A stretch of DNA of 64,000 nucleotides, taken from Chryseobacterium sp. SSA4.19 (lineage in GTDB: Bacteria; Bacteroidota; Bacteroidia; Flavobacteriales; Weeksellaceae). The notes under the pieces are model-generated. The model had not been told where the DNA came from. It ran no database searches and was given only the letters and a program-made list of their open reading frames with translations. Each line of letters begins with the position of its first letter. Within the stretch, counting starts at the first letter, position 1. The stretch is from contig NZ_JAKVIP010000011.1 of the NCBI RefSeq assembly GCF_022601875.1, positions 62,001 to 126,000 on the forward strand, in the 5' to 3' direction. A program made the translations under genes and the position numbers. Of this stretch, positions 8,876 to 17,101 are shown piece by piece.

Positions 8876-9760
8876 TTATTTTTTTTCAGAATCAAAATTT
8901 TTAATAGAATCCTGGTATTTCCATTTTCTATGTGACCAGAGATAATTATCAGGGCGTTTGTGCAACGTATTCTCAAGCAGTTTATGGAATTTTTTAACCA
9001 CCTCATGCTCAACAAATTTTTCTCCGTCAGGTTCAATCCTGTGATAATTTACCTGGTAAAAACCTCGTTTTACCTTTTTCATTTCACAATAAATAAAGGC
9101 AAGCTCCATTCTGGTGGCTAATTTATCATATCCTGTAAAGACAGGAGTTCTCTGGTTCAGAAATTCAAGTCCGTACGTAATATGAGAAAAATGGGGTGTC
9201 TGGTCAGCTACAAACATATAGGCTGCATTGCCGTCATTCTTTGATCTGAAAATATTGAGGATAACCTCATTGGCTTCAAGTGCCTCATTACCGAATTTAT
9301 TCCTGATCATTTTCATTTGATTTTCCCAGAAATCATTGTTTACTTTTCTGTATACAGGATGGCTGTGTTCCTGCGGAGTAATTGTCGCCAGAGCATTCAT
9401 CCATTCCCAGTTGAATACATGTCCTGCTAGCAGGATAATATTCTTACCTTCTGCCTTTGCCTGATGAAATGCTTCCTGGTTAATATGCTGCATCCTTACC
9501 CGGGCTTCTGTTTCTGAAATGGTAAAAGACTTAATGGTCTCTACCAGATAATCGGAGAAATTACGGTAAAATTTTTTTCTGATCCCGGCAATTTCTTTAT
9601 CAGATTTCAGAGGGAATGAGTTCTTTAAATTTTGGGTAATTACTTCTTTTCTGTAACCAACCAAATAATAGTTTAAAAAGAATATAAGATCTGAAAAAAC
9701 ATACAGGATTTTCAGCGGTAATCTTGAAATTAAGTTTAATATTTTGATCAGTAAATTCAT
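8876..9760 (-). CDS. LpxL/HtrB-like lysophospholipid or lipid A acyltransferase
   Basis: 294 aa. The family catalytic HX4E motif is GHVFNWEW (H114, E119). An N-terminal hydrophobic segment (about 10-35) anchors it to the inner membrane. Length and the motif in the second quarter fit late lipid A acyltransferases; Bacteroidota proteins of this type add secondary acyl chains to lipid A or to other membrane lipids. It is the first gene of the pair with the GT2 gene (6-bp gap), suggesting joint work on the cell envelope. A TAAATTTG element (9769-9776 on the reverse strand) sits 8 nt before the ATG, implying a very short leader. Confidence 0.88.
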   Translation of the reverse strand: MNLLIKILNLISRLPLKILYVFSDLIFFLNYYLVGYRKEVITQNLKNSFPLKSDKEIAGIRKKFYRNFSDYLVETIKSFTISETEARVRMQHINQEAFHQAKAEGKNIILLAGHVFNWEWMNALATITPQEHSHPVYRKVNNDFWENQMKMIRNKFGNEALEANEVILNIFRSKNDGNAAYMFVADQTPHFSHITYGLEFLNQRTPVFTGYDKLATRMELAFIYCEMKKVKRGFYQVNYHRIEPDGEKFVEHEVVKKFHKLLENTLHKRPDNYLWSHRKWKYQDSIKNFDSEKK

Positions 9761-9768
9761 AAAACATG

Positions 9769-9776
9769 CAAATTTA
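9769..9776 (-). promoter_or_regulatory. -7 promoter element of the acyltransferase operon
   Basis: Reverse-strand TAAATTTG, a perfect TAnnTTTG, ends 8 nt before the ATG at 9760. No TTG at the right spacing upstream. Confidence 0.5.
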
Positions 9777-9839
9777 CGGATAATAAAATTATGGTTCTGT
9801 TTTTGCTGGCAATAAGTATTATTTTTTTATTTTTATACT

Positions 9840-10409
9840 ATGAAAAAAATGGTGTTAACAGCTTTTCTGGGATTTAGTGCAATTGCTTTTTCTCAGCAGG
9901 TGAAAAATAATCCCGAAGTGCGGGAAACAGATAAAGCTTTGTTGGTACAAGCTGACCATGCAGAGCTGGAAGCAAAGAAAAAGGCTGCAGAAGAAAATTC
10001 AAAATTACCGAAGCCTTATAATCCGAAAGCAGATGCTGAAAAAGATCTTCAGAACCTGATTGCCAAAGCAAAAAAAGAAAAGAAGAATATTATGATTCAA
10101 GCCGGAGGAAACTGGTGTATCTGGTGTTTGCGATTCAATAATTTTGTACAGACAACTCCTGAGTTAAAGAAAATGGTGGACGATAATTATTTATATTATC
10201 ATCTTAATTATTCCCCGGATAATAAGAATGAAAAGATTTTTGCTAAATATGGAAATCCGGGAGACAAATTCGGTTATCCAGTATTCATTGTTTTGGATAA
10301 AAATGGGAAAATGATTCATATTCAGAATAGTGAATTACTGGAAGAAGGAAAAGGATACAGTTTGGAAAAAGTAAAAGAATTTTTTAATCAGTGGACTCCA
10401 AAATCTTAA
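9840..10409 (+). CDS. Periplasmic thioredoxin-fold protein with CxxC
   Basis: 189 aa. Residues 1-18 are a Sec signal peptide ending AFSQQ. Residues about 25-70 are a charged helix. A thioredoxin-like domain (about 68-185) contains GGNWCIWC, a CxxC active site at C93-C96, and a cis-Pro-like GYPVFIVLDKNGK. This arrangement matches the thioredoxin_7/DUF255-like disulphide reductases exported by Bacteroidota. It is monocistronic, divergent from the acyltransferase operon, and ends at a strong terminator merging into a 44-bp palindrome. Confidence 0.82.
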   Translation: MKKMVLTAFLGFSAIAFSQQVKNNPEVRETDKALLVQADHAELEAKKKAAEENSKLPKPYNPKADAEKDLQNLIAKAKKEKKNIMIQAGGNWCIWCLRFNNFVQTTPELKKMVDDNYLYYHLNYSPDNKNEKIFAKYGNPGDKFGYPVFIVLDKNGKMIHIQNSELLEEGKGYSLEKVKEFFNQWTPKS

Positions 10410-10413
10410 ATAT

Positions 10414-10436
10414 AAAACCGGATATTTTCCGGTTTT
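10414..10436 (+). terminator. Terminator after the thioredoxin-fold gene
   Basis: 9-bp perfect stem AAAACCGGA / TCCGGTTTT with a 5-nt loop, 5 nt after the stop codon. Its last bases overlap the palindrome starting at 10434. Confidence 0.8.
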
Positions 10437-10477
10437 ATTCTTTAAATCAATTTGATCAAATTGATTTAAAGAATAAA
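10434..10477. repeat. 44-bp perfect palindrome
   Basis: From TTTATTCTTTAAATC on the left to GATTTAAAGAATAAA on the right, every base pairs with its mirror around a central GATC (10454-10457), with no loop. It lies between the convergent thioredoxin-fold and rplI genes. It has no flanking T-tract beyond its own sequence, so it could act as a bidirectional terminator, a processing hairpin or a protein site. Confidence 0.9.
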
Positions 10478-10634
10478 TAACCATGATTTTCTCCCTCCGA
10501 ATTAACTCATACGCATATTTCATGATGCATTCATGATGATTTAATGAACGATTTATATTTTTTCCTTTTTATTCAATTTTCTGAATTTAATGGGCTTAAT
10601 TTTAATCTGGATAATTTATCAAATGAAAAAACAA

Positions 10635-10660
10635 AAACCCACTTCATATGAAATGGGTTT
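10635..10660 (-). terminator. Terminator of rpsF-rpsR-rplI
   Basis: On the reverse strand a hairpin with arms AAACCCATTTC / GAAGTGGGTTT is followed by TTGTTTTTTC, 24 nt after the rplI stop. Confidence 0.8.
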
Positions 10661-10684
10661 ATATCTTGAGAAAATATCTTTGTC

Positions 10685-11200
10685 TTAAGCTTCTTCTTCA
10701 GTAGGTTTAGCTTCTTCTTTTTTAGGAGCAGGAACAGCTGCCGGAGCAGGAGGAGCATCAGATACAATATCGAATTCGAAATTGTATTCAACATTTCTGT
10801 GTAATCTGATATTAGCCGTAACTTTACCGGTTCTCTTGATGGTGTTTCCAGGAATCTTGATGTATTTTTTATCTACAGAAACACCTGCTTTTTCTAAAGC
10901 AGCAGCAAGGTCAGCATTGTTGATAGATCCGAATAATTTATCACCTGAACCTACTTTTGCAGGAATTGTGATTGAAGTTTTCTTCAATTGATCTACAATA
11001 CCGTTAGCGGTTGCAACCAATTTAGCTTCCTCTTCTTTTCTTGATTCTAAAGTAGCTTCAAGAGCCGCTTTGTTTTTAGGAGTAGCTAAAAGTGCAAATC
11101 CCTGAGGGATAAGGAAGTTTCTTGCGTAACCAGGCTTAACGCTTACTGTGTCGAATTCAAGACCTAAGTTTTCTACGTCTTTTTTTAGGATAATTTCCAT
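10685..11200 (-). CDS. rplI: 50S ribosomal protein L9
   Basis: 171 aa. The N-terminal domain has the L9 signature: MEIILKKDVENLG followed by VSVKPGYARNFLIPQGFA. A long connecting helix (about 41-75) and a C-terminal rRNA-binding domain follow. L9 is usually 148-150 aa; here an extra acidic Ala/Pro/Glu-rich tail of about 22 residues (from about 150) is present, seen in other flavobacteria. Third gene of the S6-S18-L9 operon. The gap to rpsR is unusually long (150 bp) and filled by a degenerate heptamer repeat. Confidence 0.97.
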   Translation of the reverse strand: MEIILKKDVENLGLEFDTVSVKPGYARNFLIPQGFALLATPKNKAALEATLESRKEEEAKLVATANGIVDQLKKTSITIPAKVGSGDKLFGSINNADLAAALEKAGVSVDKKYIKIPGNTIKRTGKVTANIRLHRNVEYNFEFDIVSDAPPAPAAVPAPKKEEAKPTEEEA

Positions 11201-11215
11201 TGTTGTTGTCCTTTT

Positions 11216-11290
11216 TTAGATGTTAGATACCCGATATCAGATGTCAGGCTTAAACCTTATTTCTGAGATCTAATCTAAAATCAAGTTAGA
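11216..11290. repeat. Degenerate heptamer repeat between rpsR and rplI
   Basis: In one unbroken 7-bp phase from 11216 the sequence reads TTAGATG, TTAGATA, CCCGATA, TCAGATG, TCAGGCT and so on. It finishes with inverted copies (GAGATCT, AATCTAA) and a last TTAGA at 11286-11290. The first two heptamers resemble those flanking the four-helix-bundle gene at 60 kb (TTAGAGG, TTAGATA). It contains no ORF and interrupts a ribosomal protein operon. Confidence 0.65.
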
Positions 11291-11350
11291 ATTTAATGAT
11301 GTATTCAGCAACAAAAGAAGAGGTTTCCCTCTTCCTTTATTTATTTTGTT

Positions 11351-11653
11351 TTATTTCAATAAGTCAGCTACGTAAGGCATCAAAGCTAAATGTCTTGCTC
11401 TTTTGATTGCAGCAGAAACTTTTCTCTGGTACTTTAAAGAAGTTCCGGTATATCTTCTTGGTAAGATTTTACCTTGCTCATTTACGAACTGTAATAAGAA
11501 ATCAGCATCTTTGTAATCAACGTGCTTAATTCCGTATTTTTTAAATCTACAATATTTCTTTTCAGATTTTGTATTGATATCAAGCGGAGTAAGGAATTTT
11601 ACTTCTGATTCTCCTCCAGCTGAGGCTTGTTTAGCCATATCATCTATTGCCAT
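11351..11653 (-). CDS. rpsR: 30S ribosomal protein S18
   Basis: 100 aa, slightly longer than the usual 75-85 because of an N-terminal extension of about 20 residues. The core motif is [20 protein letters not shown] followed by [20 protein letters not shown], which binds 16S rRNA next to S6. N-terminal [17 protein letters not shown] is the family entry motif. Second gene of the operon, 29 bp after rpsF. Confidence 0.97.
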   Translation of the reverse strand: MAIDDMAKQASAGGESEVKFLTPLDINTKSEKKYCRFKKYGIKHVDYKDADFLLQFVNEQGKILPRRYTGTSLKYQRKVSAAIKRARHLALMPYVADLLK

Positions 11654-11682
11654 GTCTTGTCTTTTTTAAATAGGGTTAATAA

Positions 11683-12024
11683 TTAAGCTCTAGCTGCTTT
11701 TGCTTTTGTTCTTCTGGTCACAGCGTAGTCGATAGCGTGCTTGTCTAATTTTGTAGTCAGGTAACGGATTACTCTCTCGTCACGTTTGAATGCCAATTCA
11801 AGATCAGCTACTACAGAACCTTCACCTTTAAATTCGATTAAAGTGTAAAATCCGTTCTTTTTCAATTGGATAGGATACGCTAATTTTTTTAATCCCCAGT
11901 TTTCTTTGGCAACGATTTCGCAGTTCTTTTCTTTGATAAGATCTACAAATTTGTTCACTGCTTCCTCCACCTGAGCCTCAGATAGAACGGGAGTTAAAAT
12001 GAAAACAGTTTCGTAATTGTTCAT
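11683..12024 (-). CDS. rpsF: 30S ribosomal protein S6
   Basis: 113 aa. Opens with [18 protein letters not shown], the S6 signature; [20 protein letters not shown] (about 61-80) contacts S18, and [16 protein letters not shown] lies near the end. First gene of rpsF-rpsR-rplI; unlike many bacteria there is no ssb in the operon, which is normal for Bacteroidota. A textbook promoter lies about 35 nt upstream. Confidence 0.97.
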   Translation of the reverse strand: MNNYETVFILTPVLSEAQVEEAVNKFVDLIKEKNCEIVAKENWGLKKLAYPIQLKKNGFYTLIEFKGEGSVVADLELAFKRDERVIRYLTTKLDKHAIDYAVTRRTKAKAARA

Positions 12025-12058
12025 AATGTTAAATGAATTTGTTAATTATTTCGAGGTG

Positions 12059-12089
12059 CAAAAGTATTTAAATTATTTGTAATATGCAA
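12059..12089 (-). promoter_or_regulatory. Promoter of the rpsF operon
   Basis: Reverse strand: TTG (12087-12089), 20-nt spacer, TACTTTTG (12059-12066). Predicted leader about 30 nt. Confidence 0.75.
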
Positions 12090-12151
12090 GATATTGCAGA
12101 AGTTAATGAAGTATTATTGACAGGATGCAATATCAATTCTTGAAATAGTAT

Positions 12152-12775
12152 TTATATTTTCTTTAAAAATTCAGCAATGATGAATGCGTTTTTTTCAGAA
12201 AGATCTTTAAGAAGTCCGAATAGCAAAATATCGTTTTTAATTTCCAGTCTGAAATCTTCATCCGGGAATTTTTTGATCAGCTCTTTTCTTTGAGTATCCA
12301 GAAAAGCTGCCACTTTGCATTTATCGCTTCCCAAAACATAAAAATCTTTAAAGTCATGATCTTTAAAATTAACATTAAAACGGCTGAATATGGCTGCAAT
12401 TTTATCGGCCCATTTCTTTTTGTTGATGGAAATATAACCGAAATTTTCATTTAGCTTTTTCATTCCCCAGATTTGCAGGCTGTCGTATAAAGCCGTCGTA
12501 CGAGCACCCTTTACTGTAGTGCCGATTTTGCTGACAATAAAAAGATAAAATGGGTTTTCCTTATTTTTATCCGTAATGAAATAACAAATTTTCGGGCTGA
12601 ATAAAGATTTTTCTTCACCGGACTTAAAAGCCTGAAAAGGTGAATCTTCAATCCTAACAACCGAAATATCATACATTCCGAATAGTCTGTCATAAACATT
12701 AAAAATCAATTGTTCCTGTTCTTTGGAGAAATCAAAAAGTTTATCGGCATTCAATTTTCTGAAATCGAGTTCCAT
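12152..12775 (-). CDS. Uncharacterised protein
   Basis: 207 aa. I do not recognise the family. There is no signal peptide or membrane helix; the protein looks soluble, alpha/beta, and rich in Lys, Phe and Asp. Visible blocks are LFDFSKEQEQLIFNVYDRLF (about 14-33), ICYFITDKNKENPFYLFIVS (about 83-102), KGARTTALYDSLQIWGMKKL (about 109-128) and a C-terminal helix ending IAEFLKKI. It is flanked by the E2 terminator upstream and the ribosomal operon downstream and is probably monocistronic; TATCTTTA about 20 nt before the ATG is a near-consensus -7 element. Coding character is clear, function is not. Confidence 0.7.
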   Translation of the reverse strand: MELDFRKLNADKLFDFSKEQEQLIFNVYDRLFGMYDISVVRIEDSPFQAFKSGEEKSLFSPKICYFITDKNKENPFYLFIVSKIGTTVKGARTTALYDSLQIWGMKKLNENFGYISINKKKWADKIAAIFSRFNVNFKDHDFKDFYVLGSDKCKVAAFLDTQRKELIKKFPDEDFRLEIKNDILLFGLLKDLSEKNAFIIAEFLKKI

Positions 12776-12825
12776 TCTATAAATCGTTTAGTTAAAGATA
12801 AAATTATTTCATCATCCCGCAAACA

Positions 12826-12854
12826 AAAAACCTCCGGATTTTCCGAAGGTTTTT
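12826..12854 (-). terminator. Terminator of the E2 gene
   Basis: Reverse strand: AAAAACCTTCGGA, loop AAA, TCCGGAGGTTTTT with one mismatch, then TTG; 44 nt after the stop codon. Confidence 0.8.
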
Positions 12855-12897
12855 ATATTCTTAACCGGCAAATTATTCATTACCAATTACTCATTAC

Positions 12898-14202
12898 TTA
12901 TATTTCGGTATTCAGATCCCAGTTTTCAAGGTAATCGTGAACGTGTTTCAGCATCATTCCGCCTAAAGAACCGTCAACCACTCTGTGATCGTAAGAATGG
13001 GACATAAACATCAGATTTCTAATGGCAATTACATCACCGTCAGCCGTTTCAAGAACTGCAGGCTTTTTAACGATTGCTCCGATAGCCAGAATCGCAACCT
13101 GAGGCTGAGGGATAATTGGTGTTCCCATCAGGTTTCCGAAACTTCCCACATTGGAAATCGTATACGTTGCACCCTGCGTATCTTCAGGTCTCAGTTTTTT
13201 ATTTCTTGCTCTGTATGCTAAATCGTTGATCGCTTTTGCCAATCCCGAAAGAGACAGCTGATCTGCATTTTTAATCACAGGAACAATTAAGTTTCCATCT
13301 GGTAAAGCAGTTGCCATACCGATATTGATATTCTTCTTTTTTATGATATTGTCCCCGTTGATAGAAACATTGATCATAGGGAAGTCTTGGATTGCTTTTA
13401 CGACAGCTTTTACGAAAATCGGCATAAAGGTAAGCTTTTCACCGTCACGTTTCTCAAAAAGTGCTTTGTTTTTATTTCTCCATTTTACAACGTTGGTTAC
13501 ATCCGTTTCAATAAAAGAAGTAACATGTGGGGCCGTCTGCTTCGCTTTTACCATGTTTTCGGCAATGATTTTTCTCATTCTGTCCATCGGAATGATTTCA
13601 TCACCGGCTGAAGCCGTAATTGTAGCAGCAGGAGCCGCAGTTGCCACTGACTGTACGGCAGGAGCTGACGGTTGTGCCGGAGCAGCTTGTGGAGCAGGCT
13701 GGCTTCCTCGGTTTCCAACGTACGCCAAAATATCTTCTTTGGTTATTCTTCCTTCCAAACCGCTTCCCTTAACGGATTTAAGTTCAGATTCAGAAATGTT
13801 TTCCTGTTGTGCAATTGATTTTACGAGAGGAGACAGATATAAATCTCCGGAAAATTCCTGCGTTGAAACAGCTGATTGCAGCGGCTGTTCAATCGTATTT
13901 AAGATTTCTGCAGCAGGAGCTTCTGCTTTTACCTCTTCAGAAGCAGCATTTCCGCCTTCTCCTTCAATTTCTAAAATAGCAATAGCTTCACCTACCTTGG
14001 CAACTTCGTCTTTCTGTTTCAGGATCTTTACGATTTTCCCGGAAACCGGTGTCGGAACATCTGAATCTACCTTGTCAGTTGCAATTTCCACTACGGAATC
14101 ATCTTCTTTAACATCATCACCTTCGTTGAACAACCAAGTGATAATCGTCGCCTCCATAACGCCTTCACCCATGGAAGGAAGCAATAATTTGTACTCTGCC
14201 AT
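12898..14202 (-). CDS. 2-oxoacid dehydrogenase E2 (dihydrolipoamide acyltransferase, probably branched-chain type)
   Basis: 434 aa. Single lipoyl domain (1-78) with lysine in EIATDKVDSDVPTP (K44). E3-binding domain at about 126-165 (LVKSIAQQENISESELKSV...GRITKEDIL). The catalytic domain ends with SYDHRVVDGSLGG, where His and Asp are catalytic. ATDKVDSDVP and the GSFGNLMGTP..PQVAILAIG block resemble E2 of branched-chain 2-oxoacid dehydrogenases more than pyruvate E2, so BkdB/BkdC is the likely role. No E1 gene is adjacent, so the substrate is inferred. It has its own promoter and terminator. Confidence 0.85.
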   Translation of the reverse strand: MAEYKLLLPSMGEGVMEATIITWLFNEGDDVKEDDSVVEIATDKVDSDVPTPVSGKIVKILKQKDEVAKVGEAIAILEIEGEGGNAASEEVKAEAPAAEILNTIEQPLQSAVSTQEFSGDLYLSPLVKSIAQQENISESELKSVKGSGLEGRITKEDILAYVGNRGSQPAPQAAPAQPSAPAVQSVATAAPAATITASAGDEIIPMDRMRKIIAENMVKAKQTAPHVTSFIETDVTNVVKWRNKNKALFEKRDGEKLTFMPIFVKAVVKAIQDFPMINVSINGDNIIKKKNINIGMATALPDGNLIVPVIKNADQLSLSGLAKAINDLAYRARNKKLRPEDTQGATYTISNVGSFGNLMGTPIIPQPQVAILAIGAIVKKPAVLETADGDVIAIRNLMFMSHSYDHRVVDGSLGGMMLKHVHDYLENWDLNTEI

Positions 14203-14222
14203 TTTTAATTTTTAGATTTTGA

Positions 14223-14230
14223 CAAATATA
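14223..14230 (-). promoter_or_regulatory. -7 promoter element of the E2 gene
   Basis: Reverse-strand TATATTTG, 20 nt before the ATG at 14202. Confidence 0.55.
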
Positions 14231-14265
14231 TAAAAAAAAACGATTTTTTTATGAAATATTAAAAG

Positions 14266-15093
14266 TTAGAAAAATTCAATGTAAATATTTTCTCCAACGT
14301 TAAGGCCGAACAAAGTTTTGGCGCCGTTTTTTTTACTGCCTTTGTAAATCGTTAGCTCCAAAAGCTGACTGTCATTGAAAATTGCAGCAGACTGCCCGTG
14401 GAATTCCGTTTCCCTTTCCCAGTCGGAAACCACTTCCGTATGGCTGCTGAATACCTTTGAGAGGGCAAGGTTCCTGAATTTTATAGTGAAATTTTCATAT
14501 CCTTTCCCAATGGTTTCAAATAAATCCTTATTGATATTTGAGATTATATTTCCGAAATTATCAATGTACATCACTTCACCGATGATCATTTTTTCAGAAT
14601 CATTATACACGGGCTTTGGAAACAGGAGCTGCTTTGCAGTATCAATTTTCCGGCCGATAACTTCCGGGAGCCCGCCATTGGCAAGATGCACGGCAGCAGG
14701 AACAAGAACATCGGTTGATGTAAAATTAACAATATCATCAAATCTGTTATTCAGGGTTATTTCATAAATCGCTTCCGGTTTAATGTCAAAAAAGACCAGG
14801 CTTACCAGCCCGTTATCGGCAGCGATAAAGTAATGTCCATCTGCTCTGCAGACAATATTTTTCCTGGATTTGTGGTGAAAACTGTCAACAGAAAGAATGT
14901 GGATGGTGCCTTTCGGAAAATGTTTGTAGGCATTTCTTACGATATAAGAAGTCTGTACAAGATTGAATGCCTGGATTTCATGGCTGACATCAACGATAGT
15001 AACATCCTGATTCAGAGAAAGGATGCTGCCCTTTACAGCGGCAACTCTGTAATCCAAATTTCCGAAATCTGAAGTTAGCGTAATGATTGACAT
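14266..15093 (-). CDS. SAM hydrolase / SAM hydroxide adenosyltransferase family (DUF62)
   Basis: 275 aa. The family hydrolyses S-adenosylmethionine to adenosine and methionine using an activated hydroxide; fluorinases and chlorinases are its specialised relatives. Visible landmarks: N-terminal ITLTSDFGNLDYRVAAVKG with the SAM-binding Asp, VDVSHEIQAFNLVQTSY, then HILSVDSF (about 47-54) and FIAADNGLVSLVF (about 69-81). The C-terminal beta-barrel starts near residue 170 (IDNFGNIISNI). The fluorinase-specific loop is not evident, so SAM hydrolase is the default. Monocistronic, divergent from phoH. Confidence 0.88.
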   Translation of the reverse strand: MSIITLTSDFGNLDYRVAAVKGSILSLNQDVTIVDVSHEIQAFNLVQTSYIVRNAYKHFPKGTIHILSVDSFHHKSRKNIVCRADGHYFIAADNGLVSLVFFDIKPEAIYEITLNNRFDDIVNFTSTDVLVPAAVHLANGGLPEVIGRKIDTAKQLLFPKPVYNDSEKMIIGEVMYIDNFGNIISNINKDLFETIGKGYENFTIKFRNLALSKVFSSHTEVVSDWERETEFHGQSAAIFNDSQLLELTIYKGSKKNGAKTLFGLNVGENIYIEFF

Positions 15094-15118
15094 TGATTAT
15101 TCTTGAATAATAGAAGTG

Positions 15119-15126
15119 CAAATTTA
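15119..15126 (-). promoter_or_regulatory. -7 promoter element of the SAM hydrolase gene
   Basis: Reverse-strand TAAATTTG, 25 nt before the ATG at 15093, in the divergent region shared with phoH. Confidence 0.55.
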
Positions 15127-15223
15127 TCTAAAATAAAAAGAAAGCCGGGAAGATTGTGGAAAAGAATTTGATATAAATTTCAAAAAAAGCTTTAAATTTA
15201 AAATCTAAATTAATAAATACTGC

Positions 15224-16183
15224 ATGTTCGAATTAACATATGATTTGGAAGATATTGACGCAAAAATCTTCTATGGAGTTAATAACCAATATTTCAATGT
15301 CATCAAATCTACTTTCCCGACACTTAAGATTACAGGAAGGGATCATTATATTTTTGCCATGGGCAATCAGGAGGCTCTTGATATCTTTAAGAAAAAGCTT
15401 GATGATATCGTAGGCTATATCTCAAAGAACAATTCTATCGGACTGAAAGATGTTGAAAACATTCTCAATATAAAAGATGAAAATGAGAAACAGCTGGTTT
15501 TTGATCAGGATATTATTGTAAAAGGTGTTAACGGGAAAATTATCAAGGCGAAAACCACCAATCTGAAAAAGCTGGTAAAAGAAACAGAGAAGAAAGATAT
15601 GGTTTTTGCAATAGGCCCTGCGGGAACAGGAAAGACATATACCAGTGTAGCATTAGCCGCAAGAGCACTGCGCGATAAATCAGTAAAAAGAATTGTTTTA
15701 ACGAGACCAGCTGTGGAAGCAGGAGAGAGCCTGGGATTTCTGCCGGGTGATCTCAAAGAAAAGCTGGATCCGTATTTACAGCCTTTGTATGATGCCTTAC
15801 GTGATATGATTCCTCACGAAAAATTAGAGGGATTTATTGAGAAAAAAATTATTGAAGTGGCACCGTTGGCTTTTATGAGAGGAAGAACGCTGGACGATGC
15901 CTTTGTTATCCTTGATGAAGCACAAAATACAACCCATTCCCAGATGAAAATGTTTTTAACCAGAATGGGAATGAATGCCAAATTCATCATTACTGGTGAC
16001 CCCAGCCAGGTCGATTTGCCGCCAAAACAGCAGTCCGGGTTAAAAGAAGCTATGAGAATCCTGAAAGATGTAAAAGAAATCGGGTTTGTACATCTTACCG
16101 AAGAAGATGTGGTACGGCATCCCGTGGTACGGAAAATTATTCTGGCTTATAACAGTGAAGATAAGAAGCAGAAAAACGAGTAG
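15224..16183 (+). CDS. phoH: PhoH-family ATPase
   Basis: 319 aa, the short PhoH form (YbeZ-type). N-terminal ~100 residues contain a KH-like RNA-binding region. The RecA-like ATPase has Walker A GPAGTGKT (131-138) and Walker B VILDEAQNTT (about 228-237), with sensor-type ITGDPSQVDLP downstream. Family members are linked to phosphate starvation and, for YbeZ, to rRNA maturation with YbeY; the ybeY gene is not next to it here. It is monocistronic, followed by a terminator. Confidence 0.95.
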   Translation: MFELTYDLEDIDAKIFYGVNNQYFNVIKSTFPTLKITGRDHYIFAMGNQEALDIFKKKLDDIVGYISKNNSIGLKDVENILNIKDENEKQLVFDQDIIVKGVNGKIIKAKTTNLKKLVKETEKKDMVFAIGPAGTGKTYTSVALAARALRDKSVKRIVLTRPAVEAGESLGFLPGDLKEKLDPYLQPLYDALRDMIPHEKLEGFIEKKIIEVAPLAFMRGRTLDDAFVILDEAQNTTHSQMKMFLTRMGMNAKFIITGDPSQVDLPPKQQSGLKEAMRILKDVKEIGFVHLTEEDVVRHPVVRKIILAYNSEDKKQKNE

Positions 16184-16203
16184 CCCGATTATAACGTCAA
16201 AAT

Positions 16204-16238
16204 AAAAATGGAGAATAATAGTATTCTTCATTTTTGTT
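16204..16238 (+). terminator. Terminator after phoH
   Basis: A 14-bp stem (AAAAATGGAGAATA against TATTCTTCATTTTT, one G-T pair) with a 4-nt loop; the right arm itself ends in the T-run. Confidence 0.7.
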
Positions 16239-16284
16239 TGATACCATGAAATGTCATTTGATTTTCATATTTGAAAAAAAATGT

Positions 16285-16292
16285 TATTTTTG
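16285..16292 (+). promoter_or_regulatory. -7 promoter element of the first OM beta-barrel gene
   Basis: TATTTTTG, 29 nt before the ATG at 16322. A TTG at 16258-16260 is 24 nt upstream, slightly beyond the usual spacing. This position also argues against the longer reading frame beginning at 16271. Confidence 0.55.
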
Positions 16293-16321
16293 CCTTCGAA
16301 TTAATTAAAAAACTATTAAAC

Positions 16322-16993
16322 ATGAAGAAAATATTACTTCTGGCAGCGGTTGCTGTAATGGGAATGAGTTTAAAAGCTCAGGAATTCAGGTTTGGACCAA
16401 AAGCCGGATATTCTTATTCAACCGTTAAACTTAAAGATAATTCCAATTCAGAAACTTCTGATCCTGTACATACGTTTTATATTGGCGGAATGGCTGAATA
16501 TAAAATCAGTGATAAATTCGGATTACAGGGAGAGGTATTGTATTCTCCACTTGGTGGGAAGCTAAGCATTACTGAATCTGACCCGGATGATGTTAATACA
16601 TTTTTAAATGTAAAAGCAAAACAGACTTATCATACTTTATTGGTTCCTATTTCAGCCAAATACTTTATTACAGAAGGCTTATCGGTTTCTGCCGGAGCAA
16701 GTTTCGGAGTTATTCTTTCTGCAAAGCAAAAACTTTCTGCCGATTTAGGCTTAGGAGGAATTATTCCGGGATTTGAGCTTGAAGGGAACGATGAGAGAGA
16801 TATTAAAGACCAGATGAATACCTTAAATATTGCTCCTTTCCTTGGTGCTGAATATATGTTGGAAAACGGATTGTTCTTTGATGTAAGATACAATATGGGA
16901 GTGTCTAACCTGTCCAAGGATCCTGTTAACGGAGAGAAAGTGACCAACAGTTTTGCACAGATCGGTGTAGGATTTAAGTTTGGGAATAATTAA
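16322..16993 (+). CDS. Outer-membrane beta-barrel protein (porin-family, PorT-like)
   Basis: 223 aa. The start is the ATG at 16322, giving a clean signal peptide MKKILLLAAVAVMGMSLKAQ; an in-frame upstream extension would place 17 non-signal residues before it. The mature protein alternates hydrophobic/aromatic and polar residues in about eight strands (FRFGPKAGYSYSTVKL, YIGGMAEYKISDKFGLQGEV, FFDVRYNMGVSNL) and ends with FAQIGVGFKFGNN, a typical C-terminal barrel strand. It belongs to the outer_membrane_beta-barrel (OmpA-like, 8-strand) group. First of four such genes in a row; ligand unknown. Confidence 0.85.
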   Translation: MKKILLLAAVAVMGMSLKAQEFRFGPKAGYSYSTVKLKDNSNSETSDPVHTFYIGGMAEYKISDKFGLQGEVLYSPLGGKLSITESDPDDVNTFLNVKAKQTYHTLLVPISAKYFITEGLSVSAGASFGVILSAKQKLSADLGLGGIIPGFELEGNDERDIKDQMNTLNIAPFLGAEYMLENGLFFDVRYNMGVSNLSKDPVNGEKVTNSFAQIGVGFKFGNN

Positions 16994-17015
16994 AAGTAAT
17001 TTATCCAAAAAAACT

Positions 17016-17044
17016 AAGCGGTACAAAATTTGTATCGCTTTTTT
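17016..17044 (+). terminator. Terminator after the first OM barrel gene
   Basis: 12-bp stem AAGCGGTACAAA / TTTGTATCGCTT followed by TTTTTT. Confidence 0.8.
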
Positions 17045-17101
17045 GTTGTATATCATGATACCACATTTTATTTAATTTTTTGAATATATAAACGTATTAA
17101 A

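Noticed and set aside
13325..14215. A 296-codon open frame on the plus strand opposite the E2 gene
   Set aside because: It lies antisense to a gene with complete lipoyl, E3-binding and catalytic motifs; its translation is Ala/Ser/Thr-rich with no domain, as expected of the complement of that gene.
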